From an uncultured beta proteobacterium (lineage in GTDB: Bacteria > Pseudomonadota > Gammaproteobacteria > Burkholderiales > SG8-39), in the NCBI GenBank assembly GCA_903859155.1, contig CAIOLO010000044.1:1-64000 (forward strand): a stretch of DNA of 64,000 nt. The letters run 5' to 3'. The position numbers and the translations under genes are program-made. Below, piece after piece: positions 17,692-26,925 of this stretch; position 1 is the first letter of the stretch, and every line of letters begins with the position of its first letter. Below the pieces are notes generated by a model. That model was not told the DNA's origin and did no database searches. It saw nothing but the letters and a program-made list of their open reading frames with translations.

Positions 17692-19169
17692 TGGGGTCCG
17701 TTACCGGAAGTGTTGTCGGCAGCGGCCGGTACGGCATCACCACCTTCGGCGCGCCATCCGCCGCCCAGTGCCTTGTACAAACGCACATGGTCGGCGCCCA
17801 GATCCGCGCTGGCACCTGCGACGCTGTCCTGAGCGCTCAGTTGGGTACGCTGGGTTTCAAGCACGATCTGAAAATCCGCGAGGCCGCTCGAGAAGCGCTG
17901 TCGCGCCAGCGTAGAGGCATTTCCGGCCGCCTCGGCCGCACGCTGCAGTCGCAAAAGGCGATCCCGCTGGCCACGCAATGCACTTAGCGCGTCCTCCACG
18001 TCTTTCAGGGCGCCCAACACCGCCGCTTGATAAGCAACTCCCGCCTTGTCCAGAGCTGCCTGCTGCCCGCGAACCTGCGCATGCAAGGCGCCGCCATCGA
18101 ATACCGGCAGCGAAACGCTGGCTAGCACTGCCCGCAACACCGAAGCATCGTGAGTCAGAACACCCAAAGTCGCCGCGCCCAATCCCAGCGAACCGCCGAG
18201 CTTGAAGTTGGGTGCCCGCGCCGCTTCGGCCTGCGCAACACGGGCCATTGCCGCCGTGACCTGGAATTCCGCGGCACGCACATCGGGGCGCTGGCGCAGG
18301 GTCTCGGCGGGAATGCCAATTACGAGAGTGTCCGCTGCCTGCGGCACCGGGCCTGCGGCCGCCAGCATGCTGGCCAGAGCAGCCGGCGGTTGACCGGTCA
18401 GGACCGCGAGAGCATGGCGCGTCTGCTCGATACTGGTCTCCAATACCGGCAATTGCGCACGTGTCTGTTCGGCCGCCGCGCGCGCCTGCTCCGCTTCCAG
18501 CGAGGTGATCAGTCCGGCCTGCATGCGCCATTGCGCAATCTGCAGCGTCTCCTGCTGGCTGGCAAGGTTCGCCGCGGCGATTGCCAGCCGCAATTGCGCG
18601 CCGCGCAACGTGATATAGGCAAGCGCCACTTCGGCTGCAACCGACACCTGTACGTCGCCCAGGCTCGCGGCGCTGGCGCGGGCCGTTGCATCGGCGGCAT
18701 TGAGCGCACTGCGATTGACGCCAAAGACGTCCAGTTCCCAGCTCGCGTCCAGCCCGGCCTTGTAGCTGTCGACCGCTTCGTTGCTGCCGGCGCTACTGCG
18801 TTGTGCTGAGGCCGAACTGCCGATCTGCGGAAACAAGGCAGCGGCGGAAACATCGCGCAGCGCCCTTGCCTGCCGCAGCGCGGCTTGCGCACTCCTTACG
18901 CTGGTATTGGTCTGCAACGCCTGCGTGACCAGTTGCTCGAGCAACGCGTCCTCGAAGCGCAGCCACCAGCGCGCCAGGGAGCTGTTGCTACCGAATGCGG
19001 GGATCTCGGAAACGGACCATGCGGCCGGCACATCGAATGGAACACCTTGCTCCGCCCGCTGACCCAGGGCATTGCACCCGATCATTGCCGGGATCAGGAG
19101 GGCGAGGACGACAAGGTTCCTGGATGGCCATCGGGCAGCTTCGCGACCATCAGTCCGCAGTGGAATCAT
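17688..19169 (-). CDS. NodT/TolC-family outer-membrane efflux lipoprotein
   Basis: A 493-residue outer-membrane channel of the NodT class and the first gene of the efflux operon. The N-terminus has a hydrophobic stretch ending in Cys32 (AMIGC), a lipoprotein signal. Two TolC-type repeats follow, marked by helices such as ALRQARALRDVSAAALFPQI and by RQRPDVRAAEFQV. Products of this type form the trimeric tunnel that contacts the MacA-type adaptor. The stop overlaps the adaptor start by four bases. The 251 bases upstream (19170-19420) hold no convincing gene. Confidence 0.9.
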   Translation of the reverse strand: MIPLRTDGREAARWPSRNLVVLALLIPAMIGCNALGQRAEQGVPFDVPAAWSVSEIPAFGSNSSLARWWLRFEDALLEQLVTQALQTNTSVRSAQAALRQARALRDVSAAALFPQIGSSASAQRSSAGSNEAVDSYKAGLDASWELDVFGVNRSALNAADATARASAASLGDVQVSVAAEVALAYITLRGAQLRLAIAAANLASQQETLQIAQWRMQAGLITSLEAEQARAAAEQTRAQLPVLETSIEQTRHALAVLTGQPPAALASMLAAAGPVPQAADTLVIGIPAETLRQRPDVRAAEFQVTAAMARVAQAEAARAPNFKLGGSLGLGAATLGVLTHDASVLRAVLASVSLPVFDGGALHAQVRGQQAALDKAGVAYQAAVLGALKDVEDALSALRGQRDRLLRLQRAAEAAGNASTLARQRFSSGLADFQIVLETQRTQLSAQDSVAGASADLGADHVRLYKALGGGWRAEGGDAVPAAADNTSGNGPQ

Positions 19170-19420
19170 TGCCCGGCTCTATTGCTTTTTCCATGGCGTA
19201 AGCGGTACGCGTACCAAGATTATACCCGCTTGGATCATGCGCAATCAGGACCTTCAGGCCGGTCGCACAGGCACGCAAGCACAAGCAGGCTACCGCTTCG
19301 TCTACAGCATCGATCCATTTGTTGCGATCGCAGTGCCTGGGCGGAAGAATGGCCGCAGTCACCGATGCCGTCTGTGCGCTGCCACACCAAGCCGGACCAG
19401 CGCGTCCGGCGAGGGCCTGC

Positions 19421-20263
19421 CTACTTGCGTGACGCGCTGAACGCGCTGGACGAAGTACCCGCCTTGCGCGTGCCGGTGAGCGTGCTGCCGTTGACTATCG
19501 CGTCGTATTGAACACCACCCGCGGCAAAAGTGAACCGCTCGCCGCGCAAACGGCCGCTCACCGCCACATCCTTGCCATTGGTCGACAGAGTGCCGCTCAC
19601 CATCTGGAACTCCTGCTTCAATGCGAGATCGCTCTGTCCAAGGCGCCAGTTGCCGCCGACTTTCGCCGGCACGACCCAGAAGTACGCCACGCAGTAGCTG
19701 CTGCAACCGTCCTGCGCGCTGACCGAAACCGATTCGTCTTCCTTCCAGTCGTCCATGGTGAAGGTGTTGGAGACGATGCGCGTGCCCGGCTTCATGTCGA
19801 GGATCTTGGGTCGCAGCTTCAGATTGATGCTGGAGAGCAAAAACATGGTGATCACATTGGCCTGCGACAAATCGGTCTCGAACAAATCGGCATTGGTAAA
19901 AGTCGCCCGACTGGAAACCCCGGCCTTCTCGGCGTTCTGCCGGGACAGCTCCACCATTTTCGGGTTGTATTCAACGCCGGTGGCGCGCGCGCCCAATTTG
20001 GCGGCGGTAATGACGGTTCGCCCGTCCCCGGACCCCAGGTCAAACAACACGTCCTTGGCCGTCACCCTGCCGATCTTCATCATGGCGTCGACCAGAGCCT
20101 GTGAAGTGGGCACCCAGATCACGTCCTTTCCCGCCTGACCAACCTGGGGCTCGAATTTCTGCTCCGCCTGGGCGCTGTTCTGCGCCTGGGCCATCACCGC
20201 GCCGGTAATGGTCGCGAGTACCAAAACCAGCGCGACCCGCCGCAGGACATTGAATGCCTTCAT
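19421..20263 (-). CDS. Exported class I SAM-methyltransferase-like protein
   Basis: A 280-residue protein with a clear Sec signal peptide (residues 1-25, ending VMAQA) followed by a class I methyltransferase fold. Motif I is FDLGSGDG (about 74-81) and the acidic end of strand 2 is GVEYNPKMVE. The C-terminal 90 residues form a separate region around GCSSYCVAYFWVVPAKVGG, which carries two nearby cysteines. SAM is not known to be plentiful in the periplasm, so either the protein acts before export or the domain has another role. Neighbours give no clear pathway. The ATG at 20263 is preceded by a GGGAG-type ribosome site. Confidence 0.8.
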   Translation of the reverse strand: MKAFNVLRRVALVLVLATITGAVMAQAQNSAQAEQKFEPQVGQAGKDVIWVPTSQALVDAMMKIGRVTAKDVLFDLGSGDGRTVITAAKLGARATGVEYNPKMVELSRQNAEKAGVSSRATFTNADLFETDLSQANVITMFLLSSINLKLRPKILDMKPGTRIVSNTFTMDDWKEDESVSVSAQDGCSSYCVAYFWVVPAKVGGNWRLGQSDLALKQEFQMVSGTLSTNGKDVAVSGRLRGERFTFAAGGVQYDAIVNGSTLTGTRKAGTSSSAFSASRK

Positions 20264-20559
20264 GTTGCTCTCCCTGGATGATGAATATTCCCGGGGCCGA
20301 TCACACTACCTGGCGCCCGTGTCGAGGTATATTAACCTTCTACGCTAGATCGCACGATAGGTAGTTCCCCGCAGCTTGGGCGGAAACGATTCTGCGTCCG
20401 TACAAAAATGACCCGCTGACTATTGGCAATGGCTGCACCAGGACATTCGTAAATTGCAGGGATCGCCGCGAACACGGTCAGTACTGCGCAGCGCCGGCGC
20501 GGAGCTTCACCGCAAAACGCCGCCCTGTCACCAGAACCTATTTACCAGGAGATACTCGC

Positions 20560-21522
20560 ATGCCCGAACTGCATCCGGAAGTCAGCGCGGTGCTCGAACG
20601 CGTCAAGCGCGAGGCCCCCAGGCTGCGCTCGGCGGATTTATCGATCGCCGAATCGCGCGCCCTGCGAAAAACGGAAACACCCGCTTGGTTGCGTTTGCCG
20701 CTGCGGGAAATGTCCAAAGTCGAGGACCGCAGCATTCCCGGTTGCGGCGGACCGATACGCGTGCGCATCTGCACGCCAAAAACCGGACGCGATGGCGCGC
20801 GCCCGGTGGGACTGTTCTTTCACACCGGGGGGTTTGTGTTCAGCGATCTCGATACCGATGATCCGCAGTGCCGGCGCATTGCGGATGAAACCGGCAGCAT
20901 CATGGTCTCGGTGGAATACCGCCTCGCCCCGGAGCACAAATTCCCGGCTGCCTATGAGGATGCAGTGGCCGCCTGGGATTGGGTGGCAAAAAATGCCGCT
21001 GCAATCGGTGGCGACGGCGCGCGCTTTTTTGTCTGCGGCGGCAGTGCCGGCGGCAACCTCACAGCGGGCGTGTGCCGGCACGCGCGCGACAGCGGCGGAC
21101 CGGCCATCGCCATGCAGGTGGTGTTTGTCGGCGCCTTCAACCACCCCGAGGTCCCGTCGCACGCCATGCACAACCTCGGCGGCAGCGGCCAGGCGTATTC
21201 CAACATGCTCAGGCAAGCCTACCGGTCCTCCGCCGAAGACCACAAAGACGTGCGATACGCACCGCTGATTGCCGAAGAATTCACGGGTTTTCCGCGTGCA
21301 ATGATCGTCGTCGCCGAATGCGACGCCTTCTGCGATGAAGGCAGGCTTTATGCGGAAAAACTGCGTGCCTCCGGCGTGCCGGCGGAACTGTTGGTTGCAC
21401 AGGGACAGATCCACCAGGTGTTTTCCTGGTCGGGCGCGTTTTCCCAGGGGCCGATCGTGATCGACCGCGCAGCAGCGGCGTTGCGCCAGAGGCTGGGTGC
21501 GGCGGCGGCGCCCGATGCATGA
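20560..21522 (+). CDS. Alpha/beta hydrolase of the hormone-sensitive-lipase family
   Basis: A 320-residue esterase or lipase. The nucleophile motif is GGSAG with Ser162. Asp255 (in AECDAFCDEG) and His285 (in QGQIHQVF) complete the likely triad. The oxyanion loop reads HTGGF at 88-92, where most family members have HGGG. Preceding segments VEYRLAPEHKFPAAYEDAVAA match the family closely. It has no signal peptide and should be cytoplasmic. An AGGAG ribosome site precedes the ATG. The 296 bases upstream (20264-20559) hold no recognisable gene. The substrate is unknown. Confidence 0.88.
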   Translation: MPELHPEVSAVLERVKREAPRLRSADLSIAESRALRKTETPAWLRLPLREMSKVEDRSIPGCGGPIRVRICTPKTGRDGARPVGLFFHTGGFVFSDLDTDDPQCRRIADETGSIMVSVEYRLAPEHKFPAAYEDAVAAWDWVAKNAAAIGGDGARFFVCGGSAGGNLTAGVCRHARDSGGPAIAMQVVFVGAFNHPEVPSHAMHNLGGSGQAYSNMLRQAYRSSAEDHKDVRYAPLIAEEFTGFPRAMIVVAECDAFCDEGRLYAEKLRASGVPAELLVAQGQIHQVFSWSGAFSQGPIVIDRAAAALRQRLGAAAAPDA

Positions 21523-21588
21523 AAGCTCCCACCAACAAACCGGATCCGGCGATAGCCGTGCATGCCGGACCTCAGAATAGCGGCAACG

Positions 21589-21948
21589 CTATTCCTTGTC
21601 GTCGCTGACGACCACGGTTCCGACAAAGCTGATGACGGGAAAACTGCGCTTCAGCGCATTGCTGTAAAAATTGGTCATGACCACCCCTTCTTCGAAGCGG
21701 ATGGTGTCGCCCGTCTTAACCGGAATGCTGGTGGTGGCGAGCCATTGGGGCTTCTGGTCCTGCATCACCTCGATGTAGGAATATTGGGGAACTTCGATGG
21801 TGCTCAGCACCTTGCCTTTTTTCGACAAATTGGGCGCGGTGGCACTCGGCTTCTGCGCATCCACCTGAGGATGCCCGCGAGGAAGATCCTGGGCACTGGC
21901 GGCCGAGACAAAGGCGAGCAGGTAAAGCGCGCAGAAATACGATTTCAT
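21589..21948 (-). CDS. NrfJ-like exported OB-fold protein
   Basis: A 119-residue exported protein with a signal peptide ending ASAQ at about residue 19. The mature part has the pattern GKVLSTIEVPQYSYIEV, a Trp-containing strand (QWLATT), VKTGDTIRFE and VVMTNFYSNALKRSFP. This resembles NrfJ-type small OB-fold proteins found beside multiheme cytochromes. The start at 21948 is supported by AAGGAA upstream. It lies 77 bases after the 12-heme cytochrome gene on the same strand, so it is probably the last gene of the cytochrome arm. A role in cytochrome maturation or metal handling is inferred from that pattern and position. Confidence 0.65.
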   Translation of the reverse strand: MKSYFCALYLLAFVSAASAQDLPRGHPQVDAQKPSATAPNLSKKGKVLSTIEVPQYSYIEVMQDQKPQWLATTSIPVKTGDTIRFEEGVVMTNFYSNALKRSFPVISFVGTVVVSDDKE

Positions 21949-22025
21949 GACTAAGTTCCTTTCCAAACTATGTGCGGGGAATTGCCCAATAACTGCGCCA
22001 GCAGATTGGCTTTTCTATCAGAAGT

Positions 22026-23696
22026 TCAACAACTGGTGTAACTGCAATTGTTGTGGTTTTTGCCGTGGCAGGTCAAACCGCATTTCCCGTTATTGGCCTG
22101 GCCAGACGTCGAAGGTGTAAAGGTGCGAAAGGTCACCTGACTGGTGTCGAAATTGATCAGCGATGGATAATTCTGCGATCCATGCGGGTCGTGACAGGTA
22201 TTGCAGGTTGCGCCGATGTCGCCGGTGTGTTTGCTGTGGCTGCTGCCCCCATTGAACTTGGTGTAGGTGGTGGTATGGCATTTTGCACACATTGCGGGCC
22301 GGGTCCCGGTATAGGCACGTTCGAGCAGACTGGGATTGGTTGAACCATGCTGCCCTACCGGGCCGGTTCCGCCATTGCCGGGACCGGCATTGTTGTTATG
22401 GCAATCGCCGCATTTCATGACACTGGTGGTCGTCCACGGAGAAACCAGCACCGGGGCGGGATTCACCATGGGACAGGCAGGTGCACCGTCAGCGTGAACC
22501 GGATGGCAGGACAAGTTGGTGGTCACGAAGTCCAGCCGGGTATTGTTTTGACCCGCCACGCGCGCAGTTTTTGGTGCAGGTTTATTGGGACTGTCGGCAT
22601 GGCAGCGGAAGCAGACCTCATATTCGTAGTTCGCCGGATTGATCGCCACGCCACTTATGGTTACCCCCCTCACGCCGGTCAGCGGCCCCGGCGGCGTGCC
22701 GGCACCGGGTTTGCTCGCATGCGGATTGTGGCAGTCGACACATTCCACGTGCCGCGTCAGTGCCACCGCGGCTTCCATCGGATCGTGAATTCCGGTGGTC
22801 AGGGCGACCGGGTGGCGCGAGGTCTTGGCAAATTCGGTCTGAATGTTCTTGGTCACCACATTGCCGTTGTGGCACGGGTAGCAGTTGTCCTCTTCGCTGG
22901 CCGCATTGAGCAAGCGCAGTTTGCCCGGTGCGGAATGCGGCCGATGGCAGTTTTCACAGGCATTGGCGGCAACGGTTGTGGCCGTCGTGTGCGGCCACGG
23001 GTCGGTCCCCGCACCGTTCCAGACATTGTTCGACAAGCGGTGGCTGGCCAGGCTCCAGTAATTCTTCAGATGGCAGGTCTGGCACAGCGCCGAGGCCAGG
23101 TTGGACATCACCAGGAACTTGCCATAGGTGTCGTCATGAGGATCATGGCAGGAGGAGCACTGCATCTGTCCGCCGCCGTCGAGCCGTACCTTGCCGGTCA
23201 GTGTGGACGGATTCGCCAGTTCGCCGCTGGCCGACGCGAGCGTTGAAGAATAGACAAAGGAGATCGGATGGTCATCCGAAAGATCCGTACCCAGGCGACC
23301 GGTGCCGACAGGCATGGTGGTCACTCCGCCTGACATGGCAATTTGGCTCGATCGGCTCAGCACCTCCCCAAGGGCGATGGTGCCATCGTGGCAGCTCAGG
23401 CAAAGCAACGAGGCGCCGGTGGGCTGTCCGGGATTGGCAAGCGCAGTGGAACTGGTATAGGGCGTGTAGGTGCCGCCGGAATTGCGGCGGTTCCACAATG
23501 GCGAGCTCGGCGCGCTGTTATGCGGCGCGTGGCAGAAGATGCAGATCTGGGTTTCCCCCGAGGCCTTGACGGTGCCTGGCCCGCTCACCGACAGGTTATG
23601 CTTGGTCGTCGTAATGCCCGCATGGGCAGGTGTTGATACGCCGAGTGCGGCACAGGCGAACAACACGGCCAATATTGCGACTGCACTGAGTTTCAT
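22026..23696 (-). CDS. Exported multiheme c-type cytochrome (about 12 hemes, doubled-CXXCH type)
   Basis: A 556-residue cytochrome with a signal peptide cleaved after about AHA (residue 26). Eleven canonical CXXCH motifs are present, starting with CIFCH, CLSCH and CSSCH. There is also one CX3CH (CGLTCH, near the C-terminus) and one incomplete site, NLSCH, that lacks the first Cys. Many sites are paired and followed by NPH or DPH, the doubled-CXXCH pattern. The first 220 residues are clearly related to the tetraheme cytochrome encoded 4.6 kb away. It overlaps the upstream NHL lipoprotein gene by four bases. The likely role is electron transfer at or across the outer membrane with the adjacent beta-barrel, by analogy with porin-cytochrome conduits. 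Confidence 0.85.
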   Translation of the reverse strand: MKLSAVAILAVLFACAALGVSTPAHAGITTTKHNLSVSGPGTVKASGETQICIFCHAPHNSAPSSPLWNRRNSGGTYTPYTSSTALANPGQPTGASLLCLSCHDGTIALGEVLSRSSQIAMSGGVTTMPVGTGRLGTDLSDDHPISFVYSSTLASASGELANPSTLTGKVRLDGGGQMQCSSCHDPHDDTYGKFLVMSNLASALCQTCHLKNYWSLASHRLSNNVWNGAGTDPWPHTTATTVAANACENCHRPHSAPGKLRLLNAASEEDNCYPCHNGNVVTKNIQTEFAKTSRHPVALTTGIHDPMEAAVALTRHVECVDCHNPHASKPGAGTPPGPLTGVRGVTISGVAINPANYEYEVCFRCHADSPNKPAPKTARVAGQNNTRLDFVTTNLSCHPVHADGAPACPMVNPAPVLVSPWTTTSVMKCGDCHNNNAGPGNGGTGPVGQHGSTNPSLLERAYTGTRPAMCAKCHTTTYTKFNGGSSHSKHTGDIGATCNTCHDPHGSQNYPSLINFDTSQVTFRTFTPSTSGQANNGKCGLTCHGKNHNNCSYTSC

Positions 23697-24733
23697 GTCG
23701 GACCTCCGACGTAACGCAATACCTGCACCCGCTGGTTATAGGAATCGGCGATATAAATAACGTTGTCGTCACCGATGAAGATACCTGTCGGCAGCCAGAA
23801 TTCGCCGCGATCGCGGCCCAGCGCCCCCAGTGAGAGCAGGAAGCGGCCCGATTCGTCGAAGATCTGCACCGCATGAAACATCGCATCGACGATGTAAATA
23901 TGCCCGTAGCTGTCGGTGGCTACGCCTTTCTGGCGCGCCAGGTCCCCGGTGCCGTCGCCCAGCCGTCCGAATTTGGCGACAAAGTGCCCCTGCCGGTCGA
24001 AACTCTGCACGCGGAAATTGAGCGAATCGGTGACGTAAAGCCGGCCCTGCGGCGTGAGCCAGGCGAAGGCCGGATAGTTGAATTGGCCCTCCTCGGTACC
24101 GCGGCCGCCGAAACTCGATTCGAGTGTTCCATTGCGATCGAAAACATTCACGCGATGAGCACTGGTGTCCACCACAAACAGGCGCTGCGTCGCCGCATCG
24201 AACGCGATGCCGGTAGGCTGGCCCAGCTTCGCGCTCAACGGCACTGGCATCGCAGTCTTCGCACCCGGGCGAATGACAAACACCTTGCCGAGGGCCGAAT
24301 CGCTGACATACACCTCGCCTGCCAAACCGCGCGCGAGTCCCACCGGTGACGGCAATGGCTCATCCTCGGGCGCCCGTATCAGATCGTAGTTACCGTTCTT
24401 CGGGTCGAACCGGTGCACGCCTTTTGCGCCCGGATCCGCCACGTACACCAGGTCGCCGACCGCCACCACCGCCATCGGCCGTACCAGGTGCGCTTCGGTG
24501 GCGCCGAACAGGAGGTCGGCCATGCGCTGGAAGAATCCCCGGGTGATGCCCAGGTCTTCCGGCCGGGAAAAAGTCTTTAAATAGGTGATGCGCGGTTCCG
24601 CCGGCGCGGCCGGCCACACCAGCGGCACCGGATTCTCCAGTTGCGCAGGGGACGAACAGGAAAGGACCGCCAGCGCCATGCCCGCCAATGCGGCATAGCG
24701 GAGAACCAGGCGGCGAATGCTGTCAGGATGCAT
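23693..24733 (-). CDS. NHL-repeat beta-propeller lipoprotein
   Basis: A 346-residue lipoprotein with a signal ending AVLSC (Cys26). A six-bladed NHL-type propeller fills the rest. Blades are recognised by repeats such as YVADPGAKGVHRFD, YVSDSALGKVFV, FVVDTSAHRVNVFD, YVTDSLNFRVQSFD, YIVDAMFHAVQIFD and YIADSYNQRVQV. Such propellers act as scaffolds or binding platforms. It sits between the beta-barrel gene (2 bases away) and the 12-heme cytochrome (4-base overlap), so the three should be made together and may form one outer-membrane assembly. A second NHL lipoprotein gene lies on the other side of the barrel. Confidence 0.85.
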   Translation of the reverse strand: MHPDSIRRLVLRYAALAGMALAVLSCSSPAQLENPVPLVWPAAPAEPRITYLKTFSRPEDLGITRGFFQRMADLLFGATEAHLVRPMAVVAVGDLVYVADPGAKGVHRFDPKNGNYDLIRAPEDEPLPSPVGLARGLAGEVYVSDSALGKVFVIRPGAKTAMPVPLSAKLGQPTGIAFDAATQRLFVVDTSAHRVNVFDRNGTLESSFGGRGTEEGQFNYPAFAWLTPQGRLYVTDSLNFRVQSFDRQGHFVAKFGRLGDGTGDLARQKGVATDSYGHIYIVDAMFHAVQIFDESGRFLLSLGALGRDRGEFWLPTGIFIGDDNVIYIADSYNQRVQVLRYVGGPT

Positions 24734-24735
24734 GA

Positions 24736-26850
24736 TCAGAAATCCCTGCGCATCAGGATCTGAATCAGGTCGCGCGTTCTCTCGACCGCACCCTGCGTTT
24801 CGTTAGAGCGTGACAGTTCCGCAGTCAGGTTGACCTTGCGGTAGCGCCATTGCGCCTTGATTGAAGCAAGGCTGCGGCTGCGCGTGACCGGCGTGCCGGT
24901 GTCGGTTTCAAAATTGGCGTCCGCGCTGACATCGAGGCCGAACCAGGTCCGGGACGAGAAGCGAATATCGTATCCTTTCAGGTTAACATTCTGCAGCGAA
25001 TTCTCGTAATCCACGCGCGCGCGGTGCGCGGACAAGCGGAAATTGCCGATTCCAAAAAAAGGGTCCTCGGCCTGGACATAGACATCCTGGGCCTCGCGCC
25101 GATAAGGCGCGATGGTCTCCTGCCGGGACTCGCCCTCGAGACTTCCGCCGAGCATGATTTCAAACGGTCGCCGCAGCGGAACATCGACTCTCGCGCCATA
25201 GAGACTGCTTTGAATCGCATTGAGCAGAAACGTTGACGTTCCCGCAGTCAGTCGCGGTGCACTGTTGAAATGCCGCAGGTAAATGTTCAGGTAAGACAAA
25301 AGGCTCCAGTTGAAGCTGAGCGTCTGGGCAGTCTCCTGGTAGGCGAAACTGCCGCCCACATCGTAACTGTAGTCCACCAGCACTTCCTGGCCATCGACGA
25401 TGTTTCCGCCGACCAGTCGCTGCAGGCGGGTTTCGATACCGACGACGGACAAGGCATAATCGCGCCCCTCGACGAGGGTCTGGGTGCGCGAGGCATTGCT
25501 GACCACTACGCTGGATCCGGTTATGCGCTGATGTGCAAGGGTGACCGTCGTTGTCCCAGTCAGGGTGATGCGCTCGCCAATGACCGGGGTCAGCCCCGCC
25601 ACGGCCTGCTGTTCGCGCTGATCGTGACGCAATGCATAGCTTGCCTGCGCAATGCCCACCGGCAGGGGTAACCGATAGCGGGCCGATCCGTCGAGCCCGC
25701 GGGACTGCGCGACAAACTCCGTGGTCCGGTTCTGCTCGCCACGCGCCCCGAGGGTCGTGGCCAGATCCGGGATCGGCCAGTAATTGACGCCGGCGGCGGC
25801 GGTATTGACTGTGGTCCCGAGCTCACCCTGGCCGCTGGTGCTGAAGTTGTAGGTTCCGAAAGTGTGGATCTGGTCCGAGTGCCTTGCCCGCGCGTCGAAA
25901 AACATTCGCATGTCGCGTCGCTCGGCAAGCGCGCCCCGACCGAGGGTGAAGCTTTGCGTGTTGATGGCAACCATATTGGTGAGGTCGTACTGCCGCTCGT
26001 TGCCGAACTTGAAGCGTGAATCGGCATTGAATCCCTGACTGCTCGAAGTGCTCCCCTGGACCGGCAGGTTGGGGCTTCCGCTCAGGGACTCCTGCCGGGT
26101 ACTCTGGTAATGGAACTGGGTGTCCCCCAGCGTGCCGTAAGACTTGGTCGCCCTCAGGTTGAGGCGATCGATCTGGTCGTCGACAATGCGGTCAGAGCCT
26201 GATGCCTGAAAGTGTGAGCGTGTCGCATCCAGGTGGATGGGTACCGTGGTCACCGGTGCCAGCAGAGAAAAATCGAAACCGTAGCGGGTATTCTCCTGTG
26301 CGAGGACCTGCCCGGGCGCGACGTTCAGGGTGGGATTCAGATGCTCGAAAAATGCCGAGCCCTGGTAGGGTTTGTCGCGCAGAAACGTTGCCCGGCCGGT
26401 GAAGTTGTACAACTCGCCGCGGATACGGGTGTCGCTGCTATCGGTTGAAGAGCTGCCGGTCTGCAGAATGGGTCCACCGCCTATGTCCAGGCTCAGCAAG
26501 TTCGGGTGATAGACATAGCTGTGGGTCATGACGAAGGCTTCCTGGCGCAGGCTCGTCTGACCCTGACGGGATTGAAGTCCCGCACCGAGCCCTCCCGCCG
26601 GTTGTGCGGTCGAATAATTGTCGTGTAGATAGCGCGTGGTCGTGTACCCCTCGACACCGGTGAAGCGGAAAGGGGCGATTTCCTGGGCGGTGTTTAGGCG
26701 CAACGGGGCGATTGCCTGGGCTGAGGACCATGTTGACCGGCCGCCAAACAGCACGATTGCCAGCAACAAGACACACGAGCGACGAAAATCACCCGACCAC
26801 GGCGCTTCGCCGGCGTCACAAATTCTCGCGGCGGTTCCGCCCCAAAACAT
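24736..26850 (-). CDS. Large outer-membrane beta-barrel protein of a cytochrome locus
   Basis: A 704-residue protein with an N-terminal hydrophobic signal (about residues 26-45, ending SAQA) and then long runs of alternating polar and hydrophobic residues typical of transmembrane strands. It ends in RRDF, the terminal-aromatic signal for outer-membrane insertion. Size and position resemble MtrB-type barrels that sheathe multiheme cytochromes, but no clear sequence match to MtrB was seen, and all Cys residues lie in the leader, so there is no MtrB-like CXXC. NHL lipoprotein genes flank it on both sides. Its role as conduit pore is inferred from context. Confidence 0.7.
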   Translation of the reverse strand: MFWGGTAARICDAGEAPWSGDFRRSCVLLLAIVLFGGRSTWSSAQAIAPLRLNTAQEIAPFRFTGVEGYTTTRYLHDNYSTAQPAGGLGAGLQSRQGQTSLRQEAFVMTHSYVYHPNLLSLDIGGGPILQTGSSSTDSSDTRIRGELYNFTGRATFLRDKPYQGSAFFEHLNPTLNVAPGQVLAQENTRYGFDFSLLAPVTTVPIHLDATRSHFQASGSDRIVDDQIDRLNLRATKSYGTLGDTQFHYQSTRQESLSGSPNLPVQGSTSSSQGFNADSRFKFGNERQYDLTNMVAINTQSFTLGRGALAERRDMRMFFDARARHSDQIHTFGTYNFSTSGQGELGTTVNTAAAGVNYWPIPDLATTLGARGEQNRTTEFVAQSRGLDGSARYRLPLPVGIAQASYALRHDQREQQAVAGLTPVIGERITLTGTTTVTLAHQRITGSSVVVSNASRTQTLVEGRDYALSVVGIETRLQRLVGGNIVDGQEVLVDYSYDVGGSFAYQETAQTLSFNWSLLSYLNIYLRHFNSAPRLTAGTSTFLLNAIQSSLYGARVDVPLRRPFEIMLGGSLEGESRQETIAPYRREAQDVYVQAEDPFFGIGNFRLSAHRARVDYENSLQNVNLKGYDIRFSSRTWFGLDVSADANFETDTGTPVTRSRSLASIKAQWRYRKVNLTAELSRSNETQGAVERTRDLIQILMRRDF

Positions 26851-26925
26851 TCGCGCCTTGTCCTTCGGATCACTGTGGCTTCGGTATCGGAGAGGCGCAA
26901 ACCGGCTTCTCCTTTCTGTGAGTCG

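Noticed and set aside
19150-19420. 70-codon minus-strand frame between the NodT and methyltransferase genes
   Set aside because: GTG start without a clear ribosome site and no recognisable family; treated as non-coding.
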